Numbered from the stretch's first letter, positions 34,501-43,666 are shown. The stretch is DNA of 64,000 nucleotides from Candidatus Avimonas merdigallinarum (GCA_904377855.1 CAJFGS010000011.1:2239-66238), one strand, 5' to 3'. The notes: generated from the letters alone by a model not told the origin. A program made the numbers and translations.

Positions 34501-34998
34501 GGGGAACGGTACGGCAAAATCACGCCGGCCGGGGTGCTGTACCTGCCGGCCAAGCTTCCGGTCATCCAGGCCGCGCGGGACGCGGACGGGGAAGCGGTTC
34601 AGAAGGAGCAGCTGAAGGCCCTGCGCATGAACGGCCTGCTGCTGGACGATCCGGAAATTGTCCGCGCCATGGAGCATGACGCGGCCGGGCTGTTTATCCC
34701 GGCCCGGCTGACCGCCAAGGGGGAGTGGGCCAAGGGGGCGAGCGTGGCCTCCCTGGAGCAGTTCGGGAAGCTGAAAAAGCGGATCGAATCCCTGCTTGTC
34801 AAGATGGCGGAAACGCTGCGGCAGGGGGATATCGCCGCCCTGCCGCTGGCCGGGGACGTGGACGCCTGCGCCTGGTGCGATTACCGCGCCGTCTGCGGGC
34901 ATGAGCCGGACGACCCGGTCCATTTCCTTGCCGCGCGCGATGCGGCCGCGGTGCTCAAGGAACTGGAAGAGGAAACGGCGGATCCCGCCGGAGAATAG
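31546..34998 (+). CDS. addB: AddB subunit of the AddAB helicase-nuclease
   Basis: Processes double-strand breaks and degrades linear foreign DNA with AddA. The 1150 residues begin with the P-loop GRSGTGKT (8-15), have an inactivated helicase middle, and end in a RecB-type nuclease with the iron-sulfur staple: C789 in RCRFSYFCKYGL, and C1108, C1111 and C1117 in CAWCDYRAVCGH. Nuclease motif IVDYKTGSKEF is about residue 950. ATG 31546 follows AAAAGGAGACGAACC. A 45-residue alanine/glycine insert (about 168-185 onward) is unlike Bacillus AddB. It is followed 29 bases later by addA. Confidence 0.94.
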   Translation: MLQLVLGRSGTGKTEWVYQRLCELAESGRQGLMLLVPEQFSFESERALLERLGPRLSGGVQVLSFTRLAELVFRETGGLAGRRMDDATRALLMSRALELAADHLVLYRKPAGAPETVETVLAMTTELKQCGISPHRLEETAGGLPEGSTLRRKTEELALILGTYEAVAAGVTGENAGENAGEDGAAGPDGGHIAYIDPLDDLSALAERLPESRIARGAMIFVDSFKGFTAQETAVLRVLMRQAEQVAVTLCADSLEDTSGGFGRFSPVVRTAARLRDLAREDGVPVARAIIQKENRRAASLPLRLAEAGCFMPRPEVYPEETGDVTLVSCADIYAECDFAARFIRRRLREQGGRARDFAVVARNLDEYRGVLDAAMEKQGVPFLLDERADVLTEPLPALALAALDAVTGGFRTDDLLRLVKTGLAGFSSHSAALLENYALMWRIDGRRWREEWRENPGGLSVKADERSDKQLAYLNLLRRRLIRPLERLHAALNAPGADGEAFARAVYRYLIEVKADVLTRLRVSRLEQAGEPALAERMGRLWDAVMELLDRMAVSFRGEALPPARFAGLFRMVAQLTDLGSVPQSMDAVQVGQADRIRLSAPRTVLILGANEGVFPAYPAAQGILTDEERRELIARGLPLTEGTDVRTAEERYFAYAAVAAPSEQLVVSYLRGNAAGESLAPSLLIDTLHRILPRCRTLTVTGQEPEEAESERDAFECAACLWNRPLPRARALREVFAARPEYARRLQALDRAADRAPAAFEDAGAARRFFGDDLWLSASRVEQYHRCRFSYFCKYGLQAAPRRPADLDALAFGTLTHAVMETVLPGYVREGFDRISKGRAFADAAAAVQAYAQETMGGLEDKPSRFAALLDRLSRVAGALLWQVVRELRQSRFVPVDYELPVGLPDKEGGPAVPPVVLTLTDGAKVRVVGQIDRVDVYQAENGERYVRIVDYKTGSKEFRLSDVVEGVNVQMLIYIFSLWQNGGERYGKITPAGVLYLPAKLPVIQAARDADGEAVQKEQLKALRMNGLLLDDPEIVRAMEHDAAGLFIPARLTAKGEWAKGASVASLEQFGKLKKRIESLLVKMAETLRQGDIAALPLAGDVDACAWCDYRAVCGHEPDDPVHFLAARDAAAVLKELEEETADPAGE

Positions 34999-35027
34999 GG
35001 AGAGAGAACGGAAAGGAGGACGCAGGC

Positions 35028-38000
35028 ATGCCGTCCCGGGAATGGACAACCGAACAAAAGCAGTGCATCGACGCGCGGGGCGGGACCGTGCTGGTTTCGG
35101 CTGCCGCCGGGTCGGGGAAAACCTCGGTGCTGGTGCAGCGGGTCATCGGGCTGGTGACCGATCCGGAGCATCCGGTGGATGTCGACCGGCTGCTGGTGGT
35201 CACCTTCACCAAAGCCGCGGCGGCGGAGATGAAGCAGCGGCTGGCCGCCGCCCTCTCCTCCCTGCTGGCGGAGCATCCGGAGGATCAACGGCTCCAGCGG
35301 CAGCAGATGCTGCTGCCCGGCGCGCAGATCAGCACCGTCCACGGCTTCTGCTCCGGCCTCATCCGGGAGCAGTTCCACCTGCTCGGCCTGCCCCCCCAGT
35401 TCAAGGTGGCGGAGGAAACCGAGACCGCCCTTCTCAAGGAGGAAGCGGCCGGGGAGGTCGTGGAGGAGATGTATGCCGAGGGCGGGGATGCCTTCCGGGA
35501 GCTGGCGGCCCTCCTCAGCCCCGGGCGGGACGATCGGGGACTGTTCCGCGCGGTGCTGCGGATCCATGATTTCGTGCAGTCCCATCCCTTCCCGGACGAA
35601 TGGCTGAGGGAAAAGGAGGAGGCCTATACGGTCGACAGGCCGGCAGCGGAGACCATATGGGGGCGGACGGTGCTCGGCTCCCTGCGGGACACGGCAGAAG
35701 GCTGCGCGGCCCTGCTTTCCCGCGCCCTGTCCCTGACGGCGGAGGATCCGGTGATGGCGGACAAATACGGCCCGGTGATCCGCCGGGAGCAGGAGATGCT
35801 GCTGGCCCTTTCGGCCTCCCTTGCCGGGCCCGGCCTTTCCTGGGACGGCGCGGCGGGGCTGCTGGGCGCCCTGTCCTTCGGCCGGCTGCCGCCGCTGAAA
35901 AATTACGAGGATGAAATCCGGAAAAACCGGGTGACCTCCCTGCGGGACGATGTGAAAAAGAGATTCAAGGACATCGACAAAGCGCTCTGCGGCTCGGAGG
36001 AGGAATGCCGGGAGGACATCCGCGCCCTGTCCCGGCTGGTGCATGTCCTGTTTGAGACGGTGCGGCGGTATGCCGCCCGGTTCACCGAGAAAAAGCAGAA
36101 GCGGGGGCTGGTGGACTTCGGCGACCTGGAGCATTACGCCCTGCGCCTCCTGATTGGGGAGGACGGGGAGCGCACGCCGCTGGCGGCGGAGCTTTCCTCC
36201 CGCTTTGACGAGGTGCTGGTGGACGAATACCAGGACACCAACGCCGCGCAGGACGCGCTGTTCCGTGCCCTGTCCAGGAAGGAAACCAACCTGTTTATGG
36301 TGGGGGACGTCAAGCAGAGCATCTACGGCTTCCGCCAGGCCATGCCCGAAATTTTCATCCGCCGGCGGGACGGGTATCCCCCCTTCGATGGGAAGCATTA
36401 CCCCGCTTCCATCACCCTGGGGAATAATTTCCGTTCCCGGCGGGAAGTGACCGACACGGTCAATTTCGTTTTCCGGCAGCTGATGACCCGTGCGGTCGGC
36501 GGCATAGACTACGACGAACGGGAGGCGCTGATTTACTCTGCCTCCTATCCCGACGCGCCGGGGCGGGAGACCGAGCTGCTGATAATCGACGGCGGCACGC
36601 GGGAGGAATCCGACACCCGGGACGCCGCCGAAGCGCGGGTGATAGCCTCCCGCATCCGGGAGATGCTCGCGTCCTTTTCCATCGCGGAGGGGGAGGGCTT
36701 CCGCCCGGCCCGGCCGGGGGATTTCTGCATCCTTCTGCGCAGCAAAAACGCGCACGCCGGGGCGTATGTGGACGAACTGAACCGCTGCGGCGTCCCGGCC
36801 TGGACCTCGTCGGCCGGCGGCTTTTTCACCGCGGCGGAGGTGGCTTGGGCGGTGTCCCTGCTGCGGATTATCGATAACCCTATCCAGGATGTGCCGCTGC
36901 TGGCGGCGATGATGTCCCCTGTCTTCGGCTTCACCCCGGACGATCTGGCCGAAATCCGGCAGAAGGATAAAAATAGCCGGCTGTTCACCGCGCTGCGCCG
37001 GTATGCGCTTGGCGGCGGGCAGGCGGAACTAAAGGAGCGGGCGGCGGAATTCCTGCGCCGGCTGGACGCCTGGCGGGTGCTCGCGGTGACCCTGCCCGCC
37101 GACCGGCTGCTTCACCGGGTGTACGAGGACGCGGGGCTTCTCGCCGCCGCGGGGGCGATGCGCCACGGCGTGCAGCGGGTGGCCAACCTGCGGCTCCTGC
37201 ACGAACACGCCCGCCGGTTTGAACAGGGGGGATTCCGCGGCCTGTCCGCCTTTGTCCGTTTCCTGGACCGGATGGAACAGCAGGATCTCGACATGGCCCC
37301 GGCTTCGGTTGCCGGGCAGGAGGATGCGGTGCGGATCCTCAGCATCCACAATTCCAAGGGGCTGGAATTCCCCGTGGTGTTTCTGGCCGGCCTGGGCGGG
37401 CAGTTCAACCGGGAATCGACCACCGCCAATCTCCTCCTCCACTCCGAGGCGGGGGTGGGGATGAAGCGGCGGGATCCCGATACCCTGAAGCAGTGGAACA
37501 CCCTTCCCCGGCAGGCGGTGGCCCTCACCATCCGCCGCAGCGAGCGGGCGGAGGAGCTGCGGGTGCTGTACGTGGCGATGACCCGCGCCAAGGAAAAGCT
37601 CCTGCTGGTGATGACCCAGCCCAAGCCGGAGGCCAAACTCGCCGCGCTTGCCGCGGCGCTGGGGGAGGGGGACACGCTGCCCGCTTCCACGGTGCTGGCC
37701 GCCGGCGGGATGGGGGATTGGATCCTGGCGGCCGCCCTGCGGCATCCCTCCGGCGGGCATCTGCGCTCCCTGGCGGGGGACGACTGCGTATCGATCCGCC
37801 CGGCCGAAACCGCGTGGAGGATCGACGTGCTGCGTTCCCCCCCGCCGGAAGAGGCCGCGGCAGGGGAACGGGAGGCCGTGCCGTCCGATCCGGCCTTTGC
37901 CGAAGAGGTTGCCCGCCGGATTGCCTACCGCTATCCTTATGCGGCGGTCAGCGCCCTCCCGGCAAAGCTGGCCGCGTCCGAACTGTCCCACGGCCGGGCG

Positions 38001-38600
38001 AAGCGGGAGCATGTGGCTTCCGCCCGTCCCGCGTTTTTGGGGGCGGGGGGACTGACCCCGGCGGAACGGGGGACGGCCCTGCACGCCTTTATGCAGTTCG
38101 CGGACTATGCGGCGGCGGCCGCCGATCCGCAGGCGGAAATCCGGCGGCTTACCGAGCGGGGGTTCCTTACCCCGCAGCAGGGAAAGGCGGTGGAACCTGC
38201 GCGACTGCGCCGTTTCTTTTCCTCCCCGCTGTACGCCCGGGTGGAAAAGGCTGCGCGGGTGCTGCGGGAGGTGCGTTTCACCATCGACGTCCCGGCCGCC
38301 CAGCTGCTTTCTACGCCGGAGGAACGGGAGCGGGCGGCGGAGGACCGCCTGATCGTCCAGGGGATCGCGGACTGCGTGTTTGAGGAAGCCGGCCGACTGG
38401 TGGTGGTGGATTATAAGACCGACCGGGTAAAAACCGAGGAGGAACTGATCGACCGTTATCGCGAGCAGCTGCATATTTACGCTGACGCGCTTTCCCGCAC
38501 CCTCGGCCTGCCGGTGGGGGAGGCGCTTCTCTACTCCTTTGCGCTGGGGCGGACGGTGGACGCCACGGCGGTCTTGCGGGAAAAGCCGTGGCAGGCTTGA
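35028..38600 (+). CDS. addA: AddA subunit of the AddAB helicase-nuclease
   Basis: The 3'-5' helicase and second nuclease of AddAB. The 1190 residues show the UvrD-like motifs AAAGSGKT (about 25-32), VVTFTKAAAAEMKQR, DEYQDTN, VGDVKQSIYGFR, GNNFRSR, and VAMTRAKEKLLLV, and the C-terminal nuclease with the catalytic D1128-x-K1130 in VVVDYKTDRVKTE. ATG 35028 is preceded by GGAAAGGAGGACGCAGGC. It ends the addBA pair; no sbcCD or other repair genes follow. Confidence 0.95.
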   Translation: MPSREWTTEQKQCIDARGGTVLVSAAAGSGKTSVLVQRVIGLVTDPEHPVDVDRLLVVTFTKAAAAEMKQRLAAALSSLLAEHPEDQRLQRQQMLLPGAQISTVHGFCSGLIREQFHLLGLPPQFKVAEETETALLKEEAAGEVVEEMYAEGGDAFRELAALLSPGRDDRGLFRAVLRIHDFVQSHPFPDEWLREKEEAYTVDRPAAETIWGRTVLGSLRDTAEGCAALLSRALSLTAEDPVMADKYGPVIRREQEMLLALSASLAGPGLSWDGAAGLLGALSFGRLPPLKNYEDEIRKNRVTSLRDDVKKRFKDIDKALCGSEEECREDIRALSRLVHVLFETVRRYAARFTEKKQKRGLVDFGDLEHYALRLLIGEDGERTPLAAELSSRFDEVLVDEYQDTNAAQDALFRALSRKETNLFMVGDVKQSIYGFRQAMPEIFIRRRDGYPPFDGKHYPASITLGNNFRSRREVTDTVNFVFRQLMTRAVGGIDYDEREALIYSASYPDAPGRETELLIIDGGTREESDTRDAAEARVIASRIREMLASFSIAEGEGFRPARPGDFCILLRSKNAHAGAYVDELNRCGVPAWTSSAGGFFTAAEVAWAVSLLRIIDNPIQDVPLLAAMMSPVFGFTPDDLAEIRQKDKNSRLFTALRRYALGGGQAELKERAAEFLRRLDAWRVLAVTLPADRLLHRVYEDAGLLAAAGAMRHGVQRVANLRLLHEHARRFEQGGFRGLSAFVRFLDRMEQQDLDMAPASVAGQEDAVRILSIHNSKGLEFPVVFLAGLGGQFNRESTTANLLLHSEAGVGMKRRDPDTLKQWNTLPRQAVALTIRRSERAEELRVLYVAMTRAKEKLLLVMTQPKPEAKLAALAAALGEGDTLPASTVLAAGGMGDWILAAALRHPSGGHLRSLAGDDCVSIRPAETAWRIDVLRSPPPEEAAAGEREAVPSDPAFAEEVARRIAYRYPYAAVSALPAKLAASELSHGRAKREHVASARPAFLGAGGLTPAERGTALHAFMQFADYAAAAADPQAEIRRLTERGFLTPQQGKAVEPARLRRFFSSPLYARVEKAARVLREVRFTIDVPAAQLLSTPEERERAAEDRLIVQGIADCVFEEAGRLVVVDYKTDRVKTEEELIDRYREQLHIYADALSRTLGLPVGEALLYSFALGRTVDATAVLREKPWQA

Positions 38601-38688
38601 GAAGCACGGAAGCGGCGCCGCAGCCGGCCTTCGACGGCGCGTGATCGTCCCGCCTCCCGGACAGGCCTGCTGCCTTTGACGAAATAAA

Positions 38689-38726
38689 ACAGGAGCGATA
38701 AGGCATAAACGCCTTATCGCTCCTGT
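38689..38726. terminator. bidirectional terminator between addA and the DUF3810 gene
   Basis: A perfect 16-bp stem (38689-38704 with 38711-38726). The minus strand has TTTT directly after the stem; the plus strand has TTTT four bases after. Confidence 0.8.
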
Positions 38727-38755
38727 GCGGTTTTAGTGCGGGTTTTGTCCGCGCC

Positions 38756-39871
38756 CTATACCAGCCCTTCCTTTTCATAATAGGCGAGCAGGAGCTCGAC
38801 CACCCGGTCGTAGCTGAGTACCCCGTCCTCATCCCCTTGGATTTGGATAAAGCTGTTGTTGACCGAATCGGAAATCTCCTGCACCTTCCCTTCGAATTGT
38901 TCCCAGTACAGGTTGCGCTGTAGCAGATCGTTTTTTACCCCTTCCGAGCAGTATTCCCGGGTGGCCGCCCACAGGTTCTGATCGTAGGCGTAAAGGGCGT
39001 TGGAGCAATAGACATACGCCATCAGGTACCCGGAATAGCGGTAGTCGGCGGAAGGGTGGTGAAAGCAGGAAAGGCAGGCGAAGAAGTTGCACTCGTCCTC
39101 CCGCGCGAACCCACGGGTGTGGGCCAGCTCGTGCGCCGCGGTGACCGGGATGTCAAAAACAGGCTGGTCGACATTGACGTTCGCTTCCGCGAAAAAGGGA
39201 AAATACATCCCCGTAATGCCGGTGTAGGACCACCAATGGGACAAATGGACCGGCTTTCCCCGCTTTACCACTCCCCAGAGGAAGGGATAGCGGTTCTGCA
39301 GCGCTTCATAGCCTTCCCCCGCTTTCCAGAGGACGTCGGTCCTGGACCCGTCCAGGAGCACATTCCCGTTTTCGTCCTTCGGCAGCTTCTCCCGGGCGGC
39401 GGAAGCGTTTTCGGCCAGGTCAATGCACACCGCCTGCAGAAATTCCGCCGATTTCGGGGAGGTATCCAGCCCCATGAGCTCCGAAACCGGGAGGCGGTAG
39501 AAGTTCAGCCCGTGGAGCAGCATATACATCAGCAGCGTAATCGAAAGAAACCACCCGGCCGCTTTCCCAACCCGTGCGGCGAGCCGTGCGCGGGATTCCG
39601 CCTTTTTCATTTTCCGCACAAAGCGGACGATGAGGAATATCAGCGCCGGCAGGGCGGCCACCGCCGCCAGTTCGGTCAGCGAAAAGGGGAAAAGGGAAGA
39701 CACCATCCCCAGCGGGACGGATATCAGCCGGAAAAGCCCACGGGAAACCACGAATTCGGTGAACTGCGGGAAATTGGGCAGGATCCCATACAAAAGCAGC
39801 GCGGCTGCCGCCGGCAGCAGAAAGAGGAAATGGCGCAGGAAAGCCCCGATGCTTCGCAGTGTTTTCTTCAT
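38756..39871 (-). CDS. DUF3810 membrane protein with HExxH metalloprotease motif
   Basis: A 371-residue protein: three N-terminal helices (about 12-32, 58-84, 106-122) and an external domain. In that domain H247-E248-L-A-H251 is followed by acidic E258, D259 and E260, the zincin pattern HExxH plus a downstream glutamate, so a membrane-anchored zinc protease is likely. DUF3810 is otherwise uncharacterised. Conserved WWSYTGITGMYFPFFAEANVN precedes the site. ATG 39871 starts with a lysine-rich MKKTLR. It has its own promoter, pointing away from the LTA-synthase-like gene. The target is unknown; shared upstream DNA suggests envelope work. Confidence 0.82.
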   Translation of the reverse strand: MKKTLRSIGAFLRHFLFLLPAAAALLLYGILPNFPQFTEFVVSRGLFRLISVPLGMVSSLFPFSLTELAAVAALPALIFLIVRFVRKMKKAESRARLAARVGKAAGWFLSITLLMYMLLHGLNFYRLPVSELMGLDTSPKSAEFLQAVCIDLAENASAAREKLPKDENGNVLLDGSRTDVLWKAGEGYEALQNRYPFLWGVVKRGKPVHLSHWWSYTGITGMYFPFFAEANVNVDQPVFDIPVTAAHELAHTRGFAREDECNFFACLSCFHHPSADYRYSGYLMAYVYCSNALYAYDQNLWAATREYCSEGVKNDLLQRNLYWEQFEGKVQEISDSVNNSFIQIQGDEDGVLSYDRVVELLLAYYEKEGLV

Positions 39872-39909
39872 AGGACGCGCAGTTTCCTCCTTTGGCAGAA
39901 TTCTTTTCT

Positions 39910-39938
39910 ATTATACCGGATAATGCGCCGTCTGCCAA
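39910..39938 (-). promoter_or_regulatory. promoter for the DUF3810 gene
   Basis: Minus strand TTGGCA (39938-39933), 17 bases, TATAAT (39915-39910). Between this and the next promoter, 39939-40204 has no gene that can be supported. Confidence 0.8.
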
Positions 39939-40204
39939 GACAAAACCATCGGTAAAAATGCGGCAAACCGTTTTTGGCGCATCCACAGGCGGCCCGGAGG
40001 GGCGTCTGCGGGGAGATTGCGCTGCCTTAGGGGGCGGCTGGCGGAGAAGCCGGATTCCGGGCGGAAAATGGGAGCCTCCGCATCGCACGACGCACCGGCG
40101 GCGCTTTTTTCCATATTGTTCCCAAAAAGGAACCCGGTTACAGCGGCGTAACCGAAAAAAGGAAAATGCTTACGAATATGTAACGCTTCTTACAAAACTG
40201 GAAC

Positions 40205-40233
40205 TTGCCTGTCCGGACAGCGGGTGGTACAAT
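40205..40233 (+). promoter_or_regulatory. promoter for the LTA-synthase-like gene, with palindromes
   Basis: TTGCCT (40205-40210), 17 bases, TACAAT (40228-40233). The palindrome TGTCCGGACA lies in the spacer (40210-40219), and a second one, ATCCGGACGGAT, lies right after the -10. Both share CCGGA and could be repressor sites. The leader to the start codon is about 210 bases and includes a CCCTACC/GGTAGGG stem. Confidence 0.65.
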
Positions 40234-40451
40234 CTTTTTATCCGGACGGATACCCCGCTTCGCCCGCAGCAGGCAGGCCGGAAATCCCGAACCCTACCGG
40301 CCGGAGAAGGGTAGGGGCTATCGTCGGCTTTTTTGTCGAATTTTGTTGAATTTTTAAATATCCCGGTAAAACGGGAAGAAAATTGACGTCCTGCTCTCAG
40401 CCTCCCTGCCCTCGTCCGGCAGACAGGAAAAGCGGACGGAGGTGGTACTCC

Positions 40452-42482
40452 ATGAACTATAAAAGCAAGCACGCCCGCGAAAGCGCGGTTGTTCCGTATC
40501 TGCTGCTCCTTTGGTTCCCGCTGTCCCTCCTGTGGCAGGAACTGGTGGTCAAGATCTACTGCTTCGGCAGGCTGCTGGACCGCGGGCTGGTGTATACGCC
40601 GCTTTTTACCTTTGCGCTGGGTTCCCTCTTTTCCCTGATCTGCGCCCTGTTCCCGGCGCGGCGCCGATGGATTGCGGCTATGGTGCTCACCGGCCTGTCC
40701 ACCCTCTGGTATATGGTGCAGACGGTGTATTACACCATTTTCAAGACCTTTTTGGTCCTGTACTCTGTTTCCGGCGCCGGCCAGGCGATGCAGTTTTGGC
40801 GGGATATCCTTTCCGGGATACGTTCGGCGGCGCTTCCCCTCCTTGCGCTGCTGGCGCCGATCGTGGTGCTGAGCGTGTTCGGCCGGCGGGCGGCGCGGCT
40901 GCTTCCCCCTAGGAAAAAGGCGGCGGCTATAACCGGGGCGCTCTCTGCGGCGTTCCAGGCCGTCGCCATGACGGCCGTGGGGCTGTCCACCAGCGGGGTG
41001 ATTACGCCCAAGTACCTCTACTTTGATTCCTTCGTCCCGAACCTGTCGGTTTCCAATTTCGGGGTTATGACAACCCTGGGGCTGGATGCCCGGCAGCTTC
41101 TGTTCCCGCCGGTGCAGGCAACTGTTCAGCCTGGGGAAACCACGCCCCCAACATCTTCGGGCACCACGGCCCCCGAATCCACCGCCCCTCCGCGGACGGA
41201 GGAAACGGATCCCACAGAGCCGGAAACGCCCGTCGCGGTCGGGGACAATGTGATGGACATCGATTTCGCCGCGCTGGCGGCCGGGACCGACGACAAAACC
41301 ATCGCCGCCATGCACCGGTATTTCGGCAGCCGTGCTCCAACCCGGAAAAACGCCTATACCGGGATGTTTGAGGGGAAAAACCTGATCCTTATTACGGCGG
41401 AGGGCTTCTCCCGCTGGGCGGTGGACAAGGAACTGACCCCCACCCTGTATAAGCTGGCGAATTCCGGCTTTGTCTTTGAAAACTTTTACAATCCCCTGTG
41501 GTGGGTGTCCACCCTGGACGGGGAGTATGTGGCCTGCACCTCACTGATTCCAACGCCCGGGGTCTGGTCCCTGTACCGCTCGGGAAGCAACAACATGTAT
41601 TTCTGCCTGGGCAATCAGTTCCGCCGCCAGAACTATTCCACCCGCGCGTACCACAACCACACCTGGAATTACTACTCCCGCGACATTTCCCATCCCAACA
41701 TGGGTTACGACTACAAGGGCTTGGGCCATGGGCTGGAGGTGAAGCGCACCTGGCCGGAATCCGACCTGGAGATGATGGAGGTCACCGTCCCGGAATATGT
41801 GGGGGACGCGCCCTTCCATACCTACTACATGACGGTCAGCGGCCATATGAACTATACGTTTATGGGCAACTCCATGGCCTTCAAGCACAAGGACGAGGTG
41901 GCCCATCTGGATATGGGAGAAAACGCGAGGGCTTACCTGGCCTGCCAGATGGAGCTGGATCGGGCGCTGGAGAGCCTGCTCCGTCAGCTGGACGAGGCGG
42001 GGCAGCTGGAAAACACCGTCATCGCGCTGTCGGCCGACCATTATCCCTATGGCCTGGAACAAAGCGCCCTTACCGAACTTAACGGCGGGCAGGAGGTGGA
42101 CATGCGCTTTGACGTTTATCACAGCACCTTCATCCTCTGGTCCGGCGATATGAAAGAGCCGGTGGTGGTGGATAAACCCTGCTCCAGCCTGGACATCCTG
42201 CCCACCCTGTCCAACCTTTTCGGCCTGGAGTACGACTCCCGCCTGCTCATGGGCCGGGACATCCTCTCCGACGCGCCCGCCCTGGTGGTGCTCTCCGATC
42301 ACAGCTTTATTACCGACCTGGGGCGCTACGACGCCGCAGCCGACGTCTTTACCCCCAATCCGGGGGCTTCGGTGCCGGAGGGCTACGCGGCGGAGCAGGC
42401 CCGCCAGGTCAACGAGATGTTCGAATATTCCAAGCGGGTGCTGGAACAGGACTATTACGGCGTCCTGTTCGGCAAGCAATAA
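40452..42482 (+). CDS. LTA synthase-family membrane sulfatase-fold protein
   Basis: A 676-residue protein: five helices (about 15-35, 48-68, 72-98, 125-145, 155-180), a Thr/Pro/Glu-rich linker (220-265) and an extracellular sulfatase-fold domain. Catalytic residues line up with LtaS: E317 in ITAEGFS, nucleophile T354 in WWVSTLDGEY, and D529-H530 in ALSADHYPYG, the metal ligands. It should transfer glycerol- or other alditol-phosphate onto a lipid or sugar outside the cell. The wording is that of the clostridial LTA-synthase-like family; the exact polymer cannot be told. ATG 40452 is preceded by GGAGG. Confidence 0.9.
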   Translation: MNYKSKHARESAVVPYLLLLWFPLSLLWQELVVKIYCFGRLLDRGLVYTPLFTFALGSLFSLICALFPARRRWIAAMVLTGLSTLWYMVQTVYYTIFKTFLVLYSVSGAGQAMQFWRDILSGIRSAALPLLALLAPIVVLSVFGRRAARLLPPRKKAAAITGALSAAFQAVAMTAVGLSTSGVITPKYLYFDSFVPNLSVSNFGVMTTLGLDARQLLFPPVQATVQPGETTPPTSSGTTAPESTAPPRTEETDPTEPETPVAVGDNVMDIDFAALAAGTDDKTIAAMHRYFGSRAPTRKNAYTGMFEGKNLILITAEGFSRWAVDKELTPTLYKLANSGFVFENFYNPLWWVSTLDGEYVACTSLIPTPGVWSLYRSGSNNMYFCLGNQFRRQNYSTRAYHNHTWNYYSRDISHPNMGYDYKGLGHGLEVKRTWPESDLEMMEVTVPEYVGDAPFHTYYMTVSGHMNYTFMGNSMAFKHKDEVAHLDMGENARAYLACQMELDRALESLLRQLDEAGQLENTVIALSADHYPYGLEQSALTELNGGQEVDMRFDVYHSTFILWSGDMKEPVVVDKPCSSLDILPTLSNLFGLEYDSRLLMGRDILSDAPALVVLSDHSFITDLGRYDAAADVFTPNPGASVPEGYAAEQARQVNEMFEYSKRVLEQDYYGVLFGKQ

Positions 42483-42485
42483 CGA

Positions 42486-42519
42486 AAAAGGAAGGGGTTC
42501 CCCGGAACCCCTTCCTTTT
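42486..42519 (+). terminator. terminator after the LTA-synthase-like gene
   Basis: GGAAGGGGTTCC (42490-42501) pairs with GGAACCCCTTCC (42504-42515) and is flanked by AAAA and TTTT. Confidence 0.85.
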
Positions 42520-42640
42520 ATATCGATTCAAAATGCGGCCGCCGGGCAGCCTGCTCCCGGCCCTTTCCGGCTAAAGCCGCCCGTTCCATGTACGCCGGCC
42601 CTTTTGCATAAGGAGGCGGTCGGCCGTATCCCTTTACTCC

Positions 42641-43285
42641 TTACCCGATTTTGGAATAGCCGAAGCTGTTGATAATCGCATCGATTTTCAGCTTGTTCCG
42701 GCACTGTTCGCAGTCCGTCGTGGGGGAAGTGCGGTAGCTGGGAATATCCTTTTCGGTAAAGATGGAGTAAATCGGCATACCGGCGGCTTCCCTTGCGGCG
42801 CTGAACACGGCGGCGATGCCGGCCAGCCGCCCGTTATAGTACTGCAGGCATTCCACCGAGCGGTTGATGGTTTTGCCGGTGGAAACCGAGGCTATCAGCA
42901 GAAGGACGTTTTTCCCCCAGACCATGCCCTGCGTGTTGTCCCGGAAGATCATCTGGTTATTGGCGTTGGTTTCGGGCGTGAGGACGCAGATATCGTTCCC
43001 GCTGTTCATGTTCCGTATATTGGCGGATGCGAGCTCGCGGGCGAGGAACGCGCCGATCATTTCCGTCCCTTCCAGGCAGATGATGGTGTCCACGGCGGTG
43101 TTGACCGCGTATTTCTTGGCCAGTTCCTCCGCTGCGGCCCGCGCCATTTTGTGCCGGCTTTTGATACCGGTCAGGTCCACATAATAATTGACATGGGAAT
43201 GGTTGGTGGCGAAGTGGCCCGGGATAATCCCAATCTTGATATCCTTGTTTCCTTTTGCGCGGATTTCCTGCACCCTGGTTTCCAT
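42641..43285 (-). CDS. orotate phosphoribosyltransferase-like protein
   Basis: A 214-residue PRTase-fold protein. It lacks the textbook OPRT signature; the PRPP-loop region is best seen at NVLLLIASVSTGKTINRSVE (about 128-147), where a serine/threonine-glycine loop follows the hydrophobic strand. It ends with three cysteines in the segment TTDCEQCRNK (two) and elsewhere. This variant is common in Clostridia and annotated as an orotate phosphoribosyltransferase or a general PRTase. ATG 43285 follows AGGAAGGG by eight bases; its own promoter is at 43355-43383. No pyrimidine genes surround it, so OPRT activity is not assured. Confidence 0.75.
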   Translation of the reverse strand: METRVQEIRAKGNKDIKIGIIPGHFATNHSHVNYYVDLTGIKSRHKMARAAAEELAKKYAVNTAVDTIICLEGTEMIGAFLARELASANIRNMNSGNDICVLTPETNANNQMIFRDNTQGMVWGKNVLLLIASVSTGKTINRSVECLQYYNGRLAGIAAVFSAAREAAGMPIYSIFTEKDIPSYRTSPTTDCEQCRNKLKIDAIINSFGYSKIG

Positions 43286-43354
43286 ACCGTTCACCCTTCC
43301 TTTCGGGGAGAGCATCCTCTCCTGCGCGCCGCCGGCAGGCAGCACTTTTTCTTT

Positions 43355-43383
43355 ATTTTACCATAAATCCATATTGCGATCAA
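43355..43383 (-). promoter_or_regulatory. promoter for the PRTase-like gene
   Basis: Minus strand TTGATC (43383-43378), 17 bases, TAAAAT (43360-43355). The stretch 43384-43571 has no gene that can be supported; its minus strand is pyrimidine-rich around 43480-43530. Confidence 0.7.
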
Positions 43384-43571
43384 TATTTTTATGGAATAAT
43401 TACTGGAAAATGGGGGATAATGGCTTTTCTTTGATGTCGAACGGAATCATGCGGCCGGCTAGGGCGCTGCGGGAAGAAGAGGGGGAAGAAGAGGGGGAGG
43501 GAGAAGGCGGCCCGGGTGTCCGCCGCCGGAGGGGAAGGCCTTTCCTCCGGCTCTGCGCCAAAGGGCAAAAA

Positions 43572-43599
43572 ACAACGCCGCCCCTGGGGGCGGCGTTGT
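43572..43599 (-). terminator. terminator of the serS-metY operon
   Basis: ACAACGCCGCCCC (43572-43584) pairs with GGGGCGGCGTTGT (43587-43599); on the minus strand a run of six T follows. Confidence 0.85.
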
Positions 43600-43666
43600 C
43601 CAAACCGGCCGTAAAGGCCGGCTTCTCGCGGTGTTGGCCGGGAGGCTTTGGCCCTCTGACTGCGGC

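Noticed and set aside
35028-38600. AddAB neighbourhood as a new defence island
   Set aside because: Both genes are standard AddAB with all motifs; the neighbours are a transporter and envelope genes with no defence signature.
40290-40340. CCCTACC/GGTAGGG stem with later T run as an attenuator of the LTA-synthase-like gene
   Set aside because: The T run is separated from the stem by about 15 bases, so it is not a proper terminator; kept only as a comment in the promoter entry.
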